Assembly (NCBI GenBank): GCA_022829145.1
Contig: CM040744.1
Coordinates: 1,206,001-1,270,000 of the forward strand
DNA: 64,000 nt
Origin: Albula goreensis
Lineage: Eukaryota > Chordata > Actinopteri > Albuliformes > Albulidae
Direction: 5' to 3'
Shown here: positions 1 through 10,082 of the stretch, in pieces
Layout of the letters: each line of letters begins with the position of its first letter
Position numbering within the stretch: the first letter of the stretch is position 1
Made by a program: the position numbers and the translations under genes
The notes under the pieces: generated by a model
What the model was told of the DNA's origin: nothing
Seen by the model: the letters and a program-made list of their open reading frames with translations, nothing else
Databases searched by the model: none

Positions 1-446
1 TTTTCTGTCCCTCTGCTTCTCTGTCTTTTATTGCCCCTCTGTGTCTCTTTCTCTCTTCCTGTTTCTGACCGTTTAGATTTCTTTGCGGCTGTTTCTCTCC
101 TTCTCTTTCTCCAGCCATCTCTGTCTGTTCTTCTGTCTTTTGGTTTATCTCCTTCGGTTTTTCTCTCCCTTTATCTCTATTTATAGATAGGTGCATTGAA
201 TTAGTGTCTGTCTGTCTGTTCCCGTCAAGGTGAGATGGCTGCACTGGGTCTGTCCGTCTGTCTATCTATCTAGGTGTCTGTATAGGTGAGATAGCTGCAT
301 TGGGCCTGCTCGTCTCTGGGTGAGACGCATTAAGTGTGTCTGTCTCCTGGTGAGAGACATTAAGCCTGTCTGTCTTTCTTAGTGTGACATTGTGTCACTG
401 GGTGTCTCTGTCTCTGTTTCTCCTGACTCTGTGTTTGTCTCTTCAG
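1..446 (+). other. Partial intron of ptar1, pyrimidine-rich
   Basis: The sequence is C/T-rich with many TCTGTCTG runs and ends in a polypyrimidine tract and CAG acceptor just before the exon at 447. Between about 229 and 380 there are four degenerate direct copies of a GGTGAGA-(N)-CATT/CACTG module (near 230, 285, 319 and 350), so this end of the intron is a decayed minisatellite. No coding sequence is seen. The upstream exons of the gene lie outside the window. Confidence 0.75.
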
Positions 447-551
447 GAAGGAGCTAGTCCAATGTGGGGTTCTGAACCCAGAGAGAGACCTGTACCTGGG
501 AAAACTCGCCCTCACCAAATTCCCTAAGAGCCCCGAGACATGGATACACAG
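447..551 (+). CDS. ptar1: ptar1 internal coding exon (prenyltransferase alpha-subunit repeat protein 1)
   Basis: The exon is bounded by a CTTCAG acceptor and a CAG|GTACTG donor. After one base that completes a codon from the previous exon, it encodes KELVQCGVLNPERDLYLG then KLALTKFPKSPETWIHR, closely matching vertebrate PTAR1 as I know it. It ends with two bases (AG) of an Arg codon completed at 3819. The SPETWIHR segment is the start of an alpha-subunit (PPTA/PFTA) repeat, whose hallmark is Trp followed by a basic pair. Established knowledge: PTAR1 pairs with RABGGTB to form geranylgeranyltransferase type III, which modifies FBXL2 and farnesylated YKT6. The exon would lie at about residues 105-140 of a roughly 400-residue protein. 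RABGGTA and FNTA belong to the same fold family, but the sequence fits PTAR1 specifically. Confidence 0.95.
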
Positions 552-1830
552 GTACTGAGTGTGTGTGTATGTGTGTGTGTGTGCTGGAGACAGACATGTA
601 AAACAAGACCACATGCAGCCAGGTGTTAGATGTAGCGGTAGCAGCGCTCTTTGAACAGGTACAGAAGGCACAGTGATGCCGCAGAACAAATGCAAAAGAT
701 TTATAGCCGCAACAGTGCTGGGACATTGGAAATGGAATGGGAAAAGACGTGTTTATTTATACATAACAGAAAGACATTAAACAGACCTTAGTGCCGCTGA
801 CTCAGTAACTACGGAAACCATGTACCCTTCGGCGAGGGGGCTGTAAAGTGCTCTGCTGCAGAGCTTTCCATATGAATGCGCAAGAACTTGGAACCCAGGC
901 CTCCTCAAAGTGTTTCTGAAATATTAATGATGAAATAAAGTTATGTAATATTAAGGTTCATTCAGCACAAGTTGGGGAATTTTAAAATTTATTATTTTTG
1001 AAAGAAATGGGTTTGTTTCCATGTCACCAGAGATGTTGACATTGGCCTTCTCGTTTTTACCTCAAGGAATTATGGGATTGATCTGATGAGATGCTCACAC
1101 ATAAGTATAGGTCTGCCCAAAATATAGTGGTATCCTCTTGCCCCAAGTACCGTTTAACCAATGTTTTAAATGGCAGGTTTTTGACGTTTGGCCTGTGCTT
1201 GTTATGAAAACTCATCTGCCAGTCCACACACAAATGCAACGTATTCCTAGACTAAAGACATGCATGCAGGGTATATGTTCCACCATGCAGTTGTTTCATT
1301 ATTTTCTTTGAATGCTGAATAATAGCTATTAATTCTCACTAATGTATGTCTCTGTCTTTGTTCCTCTCTCGGTCACTGTTATTCTCTCTCGGTTTTTCTT
1401 TTTGTCTCTCTCTCCCTCCCTCCCTCTCTCCCCTCCCTCTCTCTGAGAGACTGTGCGCTGGCACTGAGTAGGTCACATTACTCCCCTGTGGTGTGAGATC
1501 CACCCCCTTGTGCAAACGCTCTCTGAATCACAGAGGACAGAGAGAGAACCAATTGTTATTCAGCATGACAAGAAAACAAAAACAAAACATAAAAACAGAC
1601 TGATTTATGTAACGATAAACCACATACAATTTAAAAAGAGGCAGTCGCCAGTGTAACCTGACAGTGTATGGGCAGGGCCTATCATTGCAAACTGGCTTTG
1701 AACGTCAGCAAAAGGCTACCCCTGCCGTGTCCTAACTTGATCTTTTTGAGGAAAAAATGTCGCACTTCTATATTGAGTGGCTTCATGTATTCGGGCCCAT
1801 ATGGTTGCTGTTGGAATGTTTGTTTGTCGG

Positions 1831-1844
1831 CCAGTAGGGGGCAG
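1831..1844 (+). promoter_or_regulatory. CTCF-type motif in ptar1 intron
   Basis: CCAGTAGGGGGCAG matches the classical CTCF core (CCASYAGRKGGCRS) at every position. It sits in otherwise ordinary intron sequence. Its orientation is the same as that of the two motifs near 50.1 and 51.1 kb. Occupancy cannot be judged from sequence. Confidence 0.5.
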
Positions 1845-2866
1845 TCATACCTGTGGGCCAAGTAGAAAAGACAGCATTCTAGAACAGGGAAAGCGACAAT
1901 GTTTTGTAGGGGACCTACAGATGCGTCACTATGGTTATGCAGGATTTCAGGTCAGTTATATAAGGTGAATGGGGCTTTATATGCAATTTCCTGCTCAAAC
2001 TCATGAACTGTTCTCAGTTCAGCATCTATAAATCCCAGCCGGACTCATTTTGATGTGTTTTTCGGCGGATGCGTCACATCCTGTAGTCTTACAATGGTTT
2101 TGCACAATGCTCTTGAAAATTGAATTTGATTGTCTGAAAATTGACATTTCAGTGAAAACATAAATACAGTTAGTTCTGTGAACTCTTACATCACCACTCT
2201 CTGCTTCCTTGTTTGGAGTATTTTTTCAAAATAACCAGGAGGTAAAACTAATCTGGACAGGGCCTTCAGGTGGTCTCAATTTACAGTTGACTGGCTGCAG
2301 AATCGCTGGCGATGTTTACCGGCCTTGTGCGCTGGCTAATTAACTAACCTTCTTAACTAGATAAAACAAAAAAGACTTATTCTGTAACAGGGAAGCTCAG
2401 GCGCTGGGTTGAAGGCCTTTATTAGTTGACTATTTGAATCTGGTTTTTTAAAGTGCTGGACTGCAGCGAAAGTCTGCACCTGCTGACACACTGCCCAGAC
2501 CAGATCCGGGACCCTGTCCTATAAGCAGGGAGCCCGATTTTGGTCCCATTTCCAAAAATAAAAACGCTGACCCACTGAATGTGCACGTATTTATATTTCG
2601 TACTCAGGAGACTGAATTCTCCTGAAAGGGGACCTCGTACAGTATCGGAGGAGTGTCAGTGGCCCGTTTGCGAACTCCGTTAAGTGTGCGTCTCCGTAAA
2701 TGGGCTTTGGCTGGTGTTTTTCGCATTCTCTTCCCTGACCCAGGTTAAGAAAAACTGAGCGGTGAGGGCGGAATGTTCACCTGGCACTTTTTCCCTGTTT
2801 ACCATTCATTGGTTATTCATGGAGGCTTTTTTTATTATTTATTTTCTCATTTTTTATTTATTTATT

Positions 2867-2921
2867 ACGCAAACCCTTTAAAAAACACAGGCCCAAAGCT
2901 GTGTTTTTAAAGGGTTTGCGT
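2867..2921. repeat. Compact inverted repeat / hairpin
   Basis: The arms are 2867-2890 and 2899-2921 (24 and 23 nt). They are perfectly complementary except for one extra A in the left arm, and are separated by an 8-nt loop. The stem starts ACGCAAACCCTTTAAA. It could be the remnant of a small MITE, a cruciform-prone palindrome or a transcribed stem-loop inside the ptar1 intron. I recognise no known RNA family. Confidence 0.85.
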
Positions 2922-3537
2922 GTTCCTGCAGCTCTGGATGTCCTATGGGAGCCTCAATCATCACTGCTCACTCGGCGCGTTATTATCTTGTATTTAATGT
3001 TCGGTTTCATTACCCCTCTTTAATGTCGCACTCCATCATGCCCTGCTTAGTACCCATTGCTTAATGCCCCGGCACAGACAGGCTCTGGATCCCGTTCTGT
3101 TTCGGGGGGTTTAATGTCTTGTCGCGGAAGCCCGCTCGATGAAGTCGTCGCGGCGCGGTCCAGAACCGCTCCTCTCCAAGGGAGAGGAATCAGACCGCGG
3201 ATGGTAAAACGCGATAATGGACTTGTCAGTCCCCTGTCTCGGTGACCGTTTCCTCAGGAGGGCTCGGGGTGGGGATGGCCAATCACGTGCCCTCCTCCTA
3301 TTCATGCTGAGTCAAGCTTGCCGCTTTTTGCACCGCAGATGAGTCAGCAATCACATACTGCCTATGTGGTTAACGGATCATGGAGTCGGCGTACTTGCCT
3401 GCAGGTTCCTGGCTGGCCAGCAGTTGCCGCTAGTGAGCAGTTATATTGTTTTATGTTTACAGCCCAGTCCAGAATTCTCCTTTTGTTAGGAGGGGAGGAG
3501 GTAGAAATGCTATAGTGACCTTATCTGTCCTAACATT

Positions 3538-3600
3538 ACACTACATTATATTACAGGCATTTAGCAGATTCTCTTATACAGCAAAGCTTACAGTTTAAAG
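3538..3600 (+). repeat. Dispersed fish-type repeat fragment
   Basis: The segment reads ATTACAGGCATTTAGCAGAT followed by TCTTATACAG and CTTACAG. This is the recurrent 'ATTACA..CATTTAGCAGAC-CTCTTATCC-GACTTACA' pattern that is very common in teleost genomes. Reverse-strand copies occur in this window at 30343-30399, 56231-56270 and 61061-61113. The class (SINE or DNA-transposon derivative) is not assigned here. Confidence 0.6.
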
Positions 3601-3818
3601 TAGGTAACTCGGGGACAATAGTGTCAAAAGCCCTTCAGAGAAGTGTACTGTGTACCAGGAAGTGACAACATAAGATTAGGACTAGGAGTCTGTAGAATAA
3701 CCTGTTGAGAAAATAACAGATTGCAACAAGCCTTCATATTTTTGAGCTTGATCAAAATCAGGAAGTACGTTTTTGGCCAAAGTGGTTCTTTAGCATCTTG
3801 TGTTTCGTGTCTCTCCAG

Positions 3819-4058
3819 ACGCTGGGTCCTACAGCAGATCTACGTGAGTGCCGCCCTCACGGCGGGGACAGGAAGGAGCTGGGCGGGGCCGGGGGTGGCG
3901 CTGATGCAGAGGCCACGCCCCAGTCGGAGCGGCTGCAGAGGGTGCTGCAGGAGGAGATGAAGGTGTGCACGGAGGCTGCTGGCCGTTACCCTAGCAACTA
4001 CAACGCATGGTCCCACCGCATCTGGGTCCTGCACAACATGGCCAAGGGGAACCTGAAG
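3819..4058 (+). CDS. ptar1: ptar1 coding exon with an internal frame break
   Basis: The exon lies between acceptor CTCTCCAG and donor AAG|GTACCTG. It begins with the base completing Arg, then RRWVLQQIY in one frame (codons from 3820). From about 3924 the homologous protein continues in another frame: SERLQRVLQEEMKVCTEA, then AGRYPSNYNAWSHRIWVL and HNMAKGNLK, ending in phase 0. RRWVLQQ and NYNAWSHRIWVL are two alpha-subunit repeats. The first frame hits TGA at 3958-3960, so the unedited 240-nt exon cannot be translated through. Either one base is missing in the G-rich stretch 3850-3905, or an 80-bp intron (3844-3923, GTGAGT...CCCCAG) is removed, which restores the frame exactly. The first option gives about 48 residues over this part and the second 21, against 39 in human. 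That favours an indel, while the splice signals favour an intron. Confidence 0.88.
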
Positions 4059-4420
4059 GTACCTGTGCCTCCGAGCAACAACACATGGACTCACACGTAC
4101 ATAAACACGCATGCACGTGTGTACTTACACACAAGTGCACTCATGCACTCACATGCTCATATTTAGAAATGCTTGCATGCACTGACACATATGTATAGAT
4201 TCATCCATTCACACACATACCCAGGCACATCTGGTAATATTGGCAGAAACACAGCCCGCATGTTCATGCACTCATTCACACGCTCCATCTAACACACACA
4301 CACATGCACGAACATACAAACCACAAACATCTTAGCTGCTGAAACTTGAAATATGTGTATGAGTAGATCCATATGAATGTCTCAGTTCAAACACAGTACG
4401 CTCCCCTCTTGTCCTCGTAG
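4059..4420 (+). other. ptar1 intron (362 bp), CA-rich
   Basis: This short intron runs from donor GTACCTG to acceptor GTCCTCGTAG. Most of it (about 4085-4330) is interrupted ACAC/ATGC simple sequence. The open frames running through it are by-products of that repeat. No exon is seen inside. Confidence 0.85.
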
Positions 4421-4752
4421 ATCCTCCATGATGAGCTGTCGTCCACAAAGCTATGGGTATCCATGCACGTGTCGGACCACAGCGGCTTCCACTACCGCCA
4501 GTTCCTGCTTAAGGCTCTGGTGGGGGAGCTGAGCTTCCCCGCAGAGCACCGAGGGGGTACCTGCCAGCCCCGCCCACTGGCCAACGCCTCGCTCTACTCC
4601 CACTGCACCAACGGCGAGAGCACCAACACTAACGCCAATGCCGAAGACTGCCAGAGGACGGGGTCCGTCTCCGAGCTCTTTGAGGACGAGATGGAGCTCT
4701 GCACCGACCTGATCGAGACGTACCCGGGACACGAGACGCTGTGGTGCCACAG
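4421..4752 (+). CDS. ptar1: ptar1 coding exon
   Basis: The exon starts in phase 0 after CTCGTAG and ends CCACAG|GTGAGT with two bases of an Arg codon. It encodes 110 residues beginning ILHDELSSTKLWVSMHVSDH, then SGFHYRQFLLKAL, and ending ELCTDLIETYPGHETLWCHR. HSGFHYRQFLL and HETLWCHR are the last alpha-subunit repeats. Both ends agree closely with PTAR1 as I know it from mammals. The middle (about residues 36-85 of the exon) is a poorly conserved linker rich in Asn, Thr, Ser and Cys, in a place where vertebrate PTAR1 proteins also differ. Splice phases match the flanking exons. Confidence 0.95.
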
Positions 4753-6072
4753 GTGAGTGCTTTACCTGGGATGGGCGGGGCTGTTTACAACAGGTGAGTT
4801 ACCTGCTATAGGTGTGGCTGTGTTCTGACAGAAAAGTCTGCTCTACAATATTCTACTATTACAAATAGTTTACTTTGCCACAAACACTGCAGATTCTGCT
4901 GTACCATATATACTGCTTTACCATAGATACTCCCATACCATAGATACTATTTTAGTGCAGGTGATACTGCCATACCTTCCAGATTTTTCCATAAGGGGTA
5001 CCCCATTGGAATAAATGAGGTACTCTTCGGTCCAGATTTTCCAAAGCCTTAAATACATGTTGACATTTTTGCACATGTAATTTCAGTGATTTGTGATTGG
5101 AGCAAATTAACTGCCTTCACCAATCACGAGCGTTCTTTGTCTTTTTGCACCAGCAAAATGGTTTCGCTCATACTAAATGTTTTGGTAAACCTTTTGTTTT
5201 CAGAATTGAAATGTTGTTTTAAGATTTGCAACTTGACGTAAATGCTGTACCGCAGAGCAGTGTAAGAGCCGAGCAGTAGCCAGTTCGGTGCTTTCCTTCC
5301 CTCACCCTCCTTTCAGAGCGCAGCAACTCTCCATGTTCTCCCGTTCGTACCTTTCCAGACCTCTGTTCAGCAGCGGAAAATTGACCACAAAGCTCTGATT
5401 GGTTTACTTCCATTAAAATGCGGCCTCACAGGTCCTCCGCCTCAGACGGAGAGATTGAGGAGAGGAAATTTGGTGGTTTCACCAATCAAAAGTGTTTGTT
5501 TTTTTTTTTTTTTTTAAATGTGTTGAAGCCGCAGTACGAGCAGGATTCGTCTCTCCTATTGCCTCAGTCACAGGACAGGCTACCCATAGCACAGACTCAT
5601 TTCTCCTTTCAGTGTGTTCACCAGTCTCGTCAACTTGAAATCAGATTAATATATTTTCTGAAAAACAAGGTGCAACAGAAAGTTTTTTTTTAACATGGTG
5701 TTGTTATACTTCTCTACACCTCTACGTTATTCTTCCTAAGCTGCTAAAGTGGATAACATATTCCTTTTTGAGTTATAAATTGTCTTTATTCATCTGTCTT
5801 TTGTTGATCTGTCTCTCTTGTGTATTCATTTAATGATCTCTTTGTCTATATCTTTCTGTCAGTCTTTCTCAATCAATGTCTATCATTATATATATATATC
5901 AATCTCTGTGTCAGTATTTTTAAACCTTTATCTGTTATCAGTCTCTATTGATCTTTATTGTATCAGTCAGTCCGTGTGTCTCTGTGGGTCTGTCTGTGTT
6001 AAGTGTTTATCCATCGGTATAGTGTAATTAAATGTGTAATGAATGCATTTCCCCTCACCTCCCCTGTGACAG
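4753..6072 (+). other. Last intron of ptar1 (1.32 kb)
   Basis: The intron runs from donor GTGAGT to acceptor CCCTGTGACAG. It contains short degenerate repeats of ACCATAGATACT-type units at 4895-4955, a poly-T run at 5498-5514, and TCTGTCT/TATATA simple tracts at 5800-6000. There is no evidence of another exon. Confidence 0.85.
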
Positions 6073-6439
6073 ACGGCACGTGTTCTTCCTGTGGTATCAC
6101 TGGAGGCTGGAGCTGTCGCAGGCCAGCAGGCTCTCCCCGCCCCCCCTCCTAAACCACGCCGAGGAGGCCCCCGAGGGCCCCACGCACCCCGGCCCCGCGG
6201 AGGACGGGCCCCGGAGCACCCAGCAGCAGCAGCAGCAGCAGCAGGCCATGGATGTGGACGGGGCCTCAGGATACACGCGGGACAGCAAGCGGCTCAAGAG
6301 GGGCCCGCTCCAGCCCCGCCCGGCCCTCCCGTCCGAGCACAACTTCCTGGCCAAAATCATGAGCGGCTGCCGGAGCCCCGAGCAGGCCAGATTCGCCGCC
6401 GCCTACAGGAAGTGGCTGGACTCTGTAATAGGTCAGTAG
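6073..6439 (+). CDS. ptar1: ptar1 terminal coding exon
   Basis: After the acceptor the frame gives RRHVFFLWYHWRLEL, completing the final alpha repeat started by LWCHR. A Pro/Ala/Glu-rich disordered linker follows, then eight consecutive Gln (CAG at 6221-6244), AMDVDG, a basic KRLKRG cluster, and the conserved C-terminal block NFLAKIMSGCRSPEQARFAA then AYRKWLDSVIGQ, with TAG at 6437-6439. The MEVDG/KRLKR/QARFA-AYRKWL landmarks occur in the same order in vertebrate PTAR1, which fixes the identity and the stop. The exon is very GC-rich (many GCC/CCC codons) compared with the surrounding introns. The polyGln run and much of the linker appear specific to this lineage. Translated length here is 121 residues plus stop. 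Confidence 0.95.
6221..6244 (+). repeat. In-frame (CAG)8 polyglutamine run
   Basis: Eight uninterrupted CAG codons in the last ptar1 exon encode Q8 just before AMDVDG. Because the codons are pure CAG, the run is likely to be length-polymorphic. Confidence 0.95.
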
Positions 6440-6822
6440 TGTGGGTCACAGTAAGCGACAACGTAACAAAAAACACTCTTCCCCCACCCACGACAGTGAC
6501 AAGAAGTGGGCTGGACTGCTGCCCCCCCCCCCCAAACACCCCTCCTCCCCCCTACCCAGTTTGATAGGTCAGTGACACATGAAGTGGCGGTTTTTTTTAC
6601 CCGCATTGTGAAGGACGAAGCTGATAGGTCAGGTCAACAAAGCCCCACCCCCAGTATCTGGCTGGACTCACTGATTGGTCAACGATTGATTGGTCGGTCC
6701 ACCTTCCCTGGCCAGATTCCCCTTCACAATGAAAATCCGTTCCTCGATCTTCTCTCGAGCAAAGGGCGCCTCCGCCTTTTTCCGTCAAGGTACTTCAGCA
6801 CCTCAGGTCTCTCTCTCACCCA

Positions 6823-6868
<46 letters not shown>

Positions 6869-7139
6869 ATTCTCTCTTCTTTCTCTGGCTGTCTGAGAGG
6901 AGCGGTTTTACCGCTATCACTCCTCCGTTTCAGTCTGATTTAACACATTTTCACCGTTCGCTTAGGCTTTTAAATCCTATTTTTTCCTTTTCGAAGAGTC
7001 TTCCATAACAACACAGCCGTGGAATAACTGACAAAATGCCCTAACGCTAATTGGGGTTCGTGAGGCCGAAGTGTCAACTGGTTCATTTCAGGTGTCAAAC
7101 CAAAAGCCTTTTTTGAAAAGCTACCCTGCTCAATTAGAA
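6440..7139 (+). other. Probable ptar1 3' UTR and downstream flank
   Basis: The region follows the ptar1 stop. It includes a C-rich stretch (6520-6560), repeated GAT(A/T)GGTCAG-type motifs (6564, 6624, 6675) that echo the end of the coding exon, and a (CA)n array (6824-6866). No AATAAA is seen before the transposon at 7142. The nearest AATAAA matches are at 7263 (inside the transposon) and about 7465. The true poly(A) site cannot be fixed. Confidence 0.5.
6824..6866. repeat. (CA)n microsatellite
   Basis: About 21 uninterrupted CA dinucleotides lie in the presumed ptar1 3' UTR or just beyond it. Confidence 0.98.
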
Positions 7140-7141
7140 TA

Positions 7142-7443
7142 CAGGGGGTCCTCGGGTTACGGTCTCGAGTTACGACGTTTTGTGGTTACGACGCACTCCC
7201 ATAAATTAATTAAAAAACCTAGTTTCGACCTACGTGGTTTGGTTCATAAATACGACCACAGAAATAAAGATAAGAAATTGATTGATACTGCATTTTATAT
7301 GTCCTTCATGTGTTGTGTGTACAGAGTGAGTGACTTAAGGTGTTAACTTAGGTATAATTTAGGTATGAATTCCGACTTGCGTCGAAAATCGGCTTACGAC
7401 AAGTCGTAGGTACGGAACTCGTTCGTAAGTCGAGGACCCCCTG
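7142..7443. mobile_element. Pogo/Tigger-like MITE (302 bp)
   Basis: The left end is CAGGGGGTCCTCGGGTTACG and the right end is the inverted CGTAAGTCGAGGACCCCCTG, giving terminal inverted repeats of about 20 bp with two mismatches. Both ends are flanked by TA (7140-7141 and 7444-7445), the TA target duplication of the Tc1/mariner/pogo superfamily. The CAG...CCTCG...TTACGA ends resemble Tigger/pogo-class termini. The interior is AT-rich with subterminal TTACGAC motifs in inverted orientation. No transposase can be read, so it is non-autonomous. Many CpGs are still intact, which suggests a fairly recent insertion. Confidence 0.85.
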
Positions 7444-8655
7444 TATGAAGTTCTGTGAGTATGTAAATAAAATATATATATGTTCTTTGAATTTCTTTGT
7501 TGGTTGAAAGAACATTTTTTTGGTCTCAGCAAAACCCATGTCACTATTATCAAAGTTTTTTTGTTTTAGTTTTGTTTATTTTTTTCAAGAGTTTTGCGAG
7601 GGGACGAAAACTGACAACGTGTCACCAACAAAAGTTTATGAAAAACGAGCTAGCACAATTCCATTCAGGGGCCAGGGGACCTTTGAAAACGAAAAATTTT
7701 AAGACACAAACACTTTTAAACAACAGTTAGTGTTGTGATTTTAACTCTTTTTGAGATTTTACTCTTTTTTTTTTTCCAGTTTCCGTCAGGGTCTGGCATA
7801 GACACCCGACGACCGTTTTTATATGGCTTGACATTCAGGTGTTCGGCTATTAAAGATGATTAGAAGCACACTCTTACGATGCTTAAGTCTATGATTAAAG
7901 TAATAAATTATGAATTATAATTAATATGGCTAGCAAAACTTTGCCAGAAATGGTGGAAGTGATGCAGTGTAAGGGGCAAGTCTGATTGATTGCTGTAATA
8001 AGACCTAATGAGAAGAACTTGGCATTTAAGCACAATCGCTACTTCACTGTCTTCACTTTGTGTTGTTTTTGGGATCTTTAACTTTTTAAAAATATACTCC
8101 CCAGCAAGTCACTGCAGCAGCGCATGGGTTTCCATTCTGAAGGGGAATTATCTTTGAAGCCTCAAACATCCCTTTGACTCTCTCATGACTGGTTACAGAG
8201 CGCCTACAAAAGGCCGCCCGCAGTCGCCGACGCTAGCCACGCACTTGTATTCTAACCGCCGTATTTATTCGCGCTCACCTGCTGATGTATTTTACTCCAA
8301 TGAGTGTCTCTGGTTTAGAAAACACCCTCTTGTGTGTGTTCGACCGATGGTTGAATTCACGCGAGATGCTCTTGCTAAACAGCATTTGGGACACAGGTAG
8401 ACTGAAAAAACTGTCAGAGAAGAACAAAAGGAACATTGTCCTCTTGTGTTCACTCAGTCCTCTTTCACTTTTACAGTAGAGCTGTGGTGTCCAGTCTAAT
8501 CTGAGAAGGGCTTGGGAGAGAGCAGGCTTTTTGTTTTGTCTAGCACTAAATCACCCGATTAACCAACTTCAAAATCTTGATTTATGACTTTCATTGGCTG
8601 ATTGGTTGCTAGGGTACAGCAAAAACCCAGCACTTCAACCTCACCAGGGAAACCG

Positions 8656-8773
8656 TGGGCTTTAAGCTGGTGAGATCATCAGTCAGTCTCATCGCTCTCT
8701 AGCGGCCACTACTGGCCAGCCAGGTGCCTCCAAGTATGTCAGCCAGGCTTATATTGACTTTGTGTTCGTCTGA
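8656..8773 (+). repeat. Dispersed repeat, copy 1 (CTCTCTAGCGGCC family)
   Basis: The segment CTCTCTAGCGGCCACTACTG, then GCCAGCCAGG and TATATTGACTTTGT, recurs at 33649-33757 with the same order of blocks. Its core is also found inverted at 19548-19582. The family name is unknown to me; it may belong to a SINE or another short interspersed element. Confidence 0.6.
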
Positions 8774-10045
8774 CAGCAAAGCATCTGAAAGCTTGAAAAT
8801 GATTAAACTTGTTTGATGTGTGAATCAGAGGAAGTTACTGGGACAACTGGCAGACTCAGTTCTGTTGGGGGAAGGGTGTGGGATTGGAACAGATAAATAT
8901 AAAAACAAAAACATAAAACCCCACGCACACCGCTGTCACTTCTCAGGAGAGATTGGACACCCCCGCGCTGAATCACGGAAGCTGAGAACTGAGTGTCAGA
9001 AACTCATTTTCCATTTAACAGCTTCAGCCAGACCTTCGCGATCAGATGTGGAGGTAACACAAACTTGACATGACTTATAGAAGTATAAGCATTTAAGCTA
9101 CGTTACAGTTAATAGTTGTTACAGTATCATATTGTCTGTCAGTCAGTCAGTTGTGTTGGTATTTATCATGGTGGTAGTAAATGTTGATGAGGTTATTTAA
9201 GACACTGGTGTCTCAGGTCTCTTATATGCAATACCTGTGACAAGTTAGCCAGGTTGGCAGAGTTAGCGATGTTTGTTTCTATGCCGTAGCTTTCGCTCCT
9301 GATGGAGACAGACCTGGCGCACTGTGTCAAACTCTTCCTGCTCCTGTGCATAACAAATCGAGCTCATCTTATTGGTTGAAAACTGGTGCAGGGGAGCTCA
9401 CCAATCAAGGTGTATCTTGGTAACAGCCAGTTAAACAACACTGTAAGTGATTGGTGGATATTTTATGGCCATACCCCCCGTCTCCCTGTGAACATTAGGC
9501 AGGAAGTTGTATCCACCAATCACCATTGGTGGAGATCCTCTATGTTTTCTTCCAGTTATTTCACATCACAGTGGTCTTATTTCTATTTTATCCAATATTA
9601 ATATTTCTGCTCCTAACATGTTCCACTCTGATCAATCATGCAGACTGTGCACAGATGTGTATGTGTGTGTATATGATAAATTGTATGTGTCATAAAACAT
9701 AACCTTGTCTCCAAAATGTCAGCTTTTCCAAAAATGAGGAAAACTGTTTTATCATCGCACTTCATTGAACTTTAAAGTTTTACTCACGTTATTTTGAATG
9801 AACTTTATTAGTCACAGAATCACCAAACGGTGACTGTACACAGCCGATGATGCAGGGTCTCTATTCATGTGTCAAACTCATAGACGGAGATACAAGGTAT
9901 TCTCTATGATTCTGAGGTCGTAGGCGTTTCTGTAGCTGGTGTGTCAGAACCGAACGCTAAGCTTACTGCGAGAACAGACTGTCTGACTGTGAGGCCGCTA
10001 CCGTTTTTTTGGAGAGACTCCAAGGTAGTGCAGACGGAGCTGCCG

Positions 10046-10082
10046 GTGGGGTGGGGGGCGGGGGGGCGGGGTGGGGGGGTGG
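10046..10082 (+). repeat. G-quadruplex-type G tract
   Basis: The tract contains runs of G4, G6, G7, G4 and G7 separated by single T or C bases within 37 bp. It meets the standard G3+N1-7 rule several times over. It lies in a locally GC-rich stretch. Confidence 0.85.

Larger units (their letters stand above)
552..3818 (+). other. ptar1 intron (3.27 kb)
   Basis: This intron runs from donor GTACTG to acceptor CTCTCCAG. It opens with a short TG array (558-583). It then holds non-coding, AT-rich sequence, a CT-rich tract at 1340-1450, a CTCF-type motif (1831), a 24-bp-stem hairpin (2867-2921), a CpG-rich patch of about 190 bp (3065-3250) and a fragment of a dispersed fish-type repeat (3538-3600). 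I see no further coding exon in it. Confidence 0.85.

Noticed and set aside
447..6439. Assignment to RABGGTA or FNTA
   Set aside because: These share the alpha repeats, but the KRLKR cluster, the MDVDG motif and the QARFA-AYRKWL C-terminus identify PTAR1.
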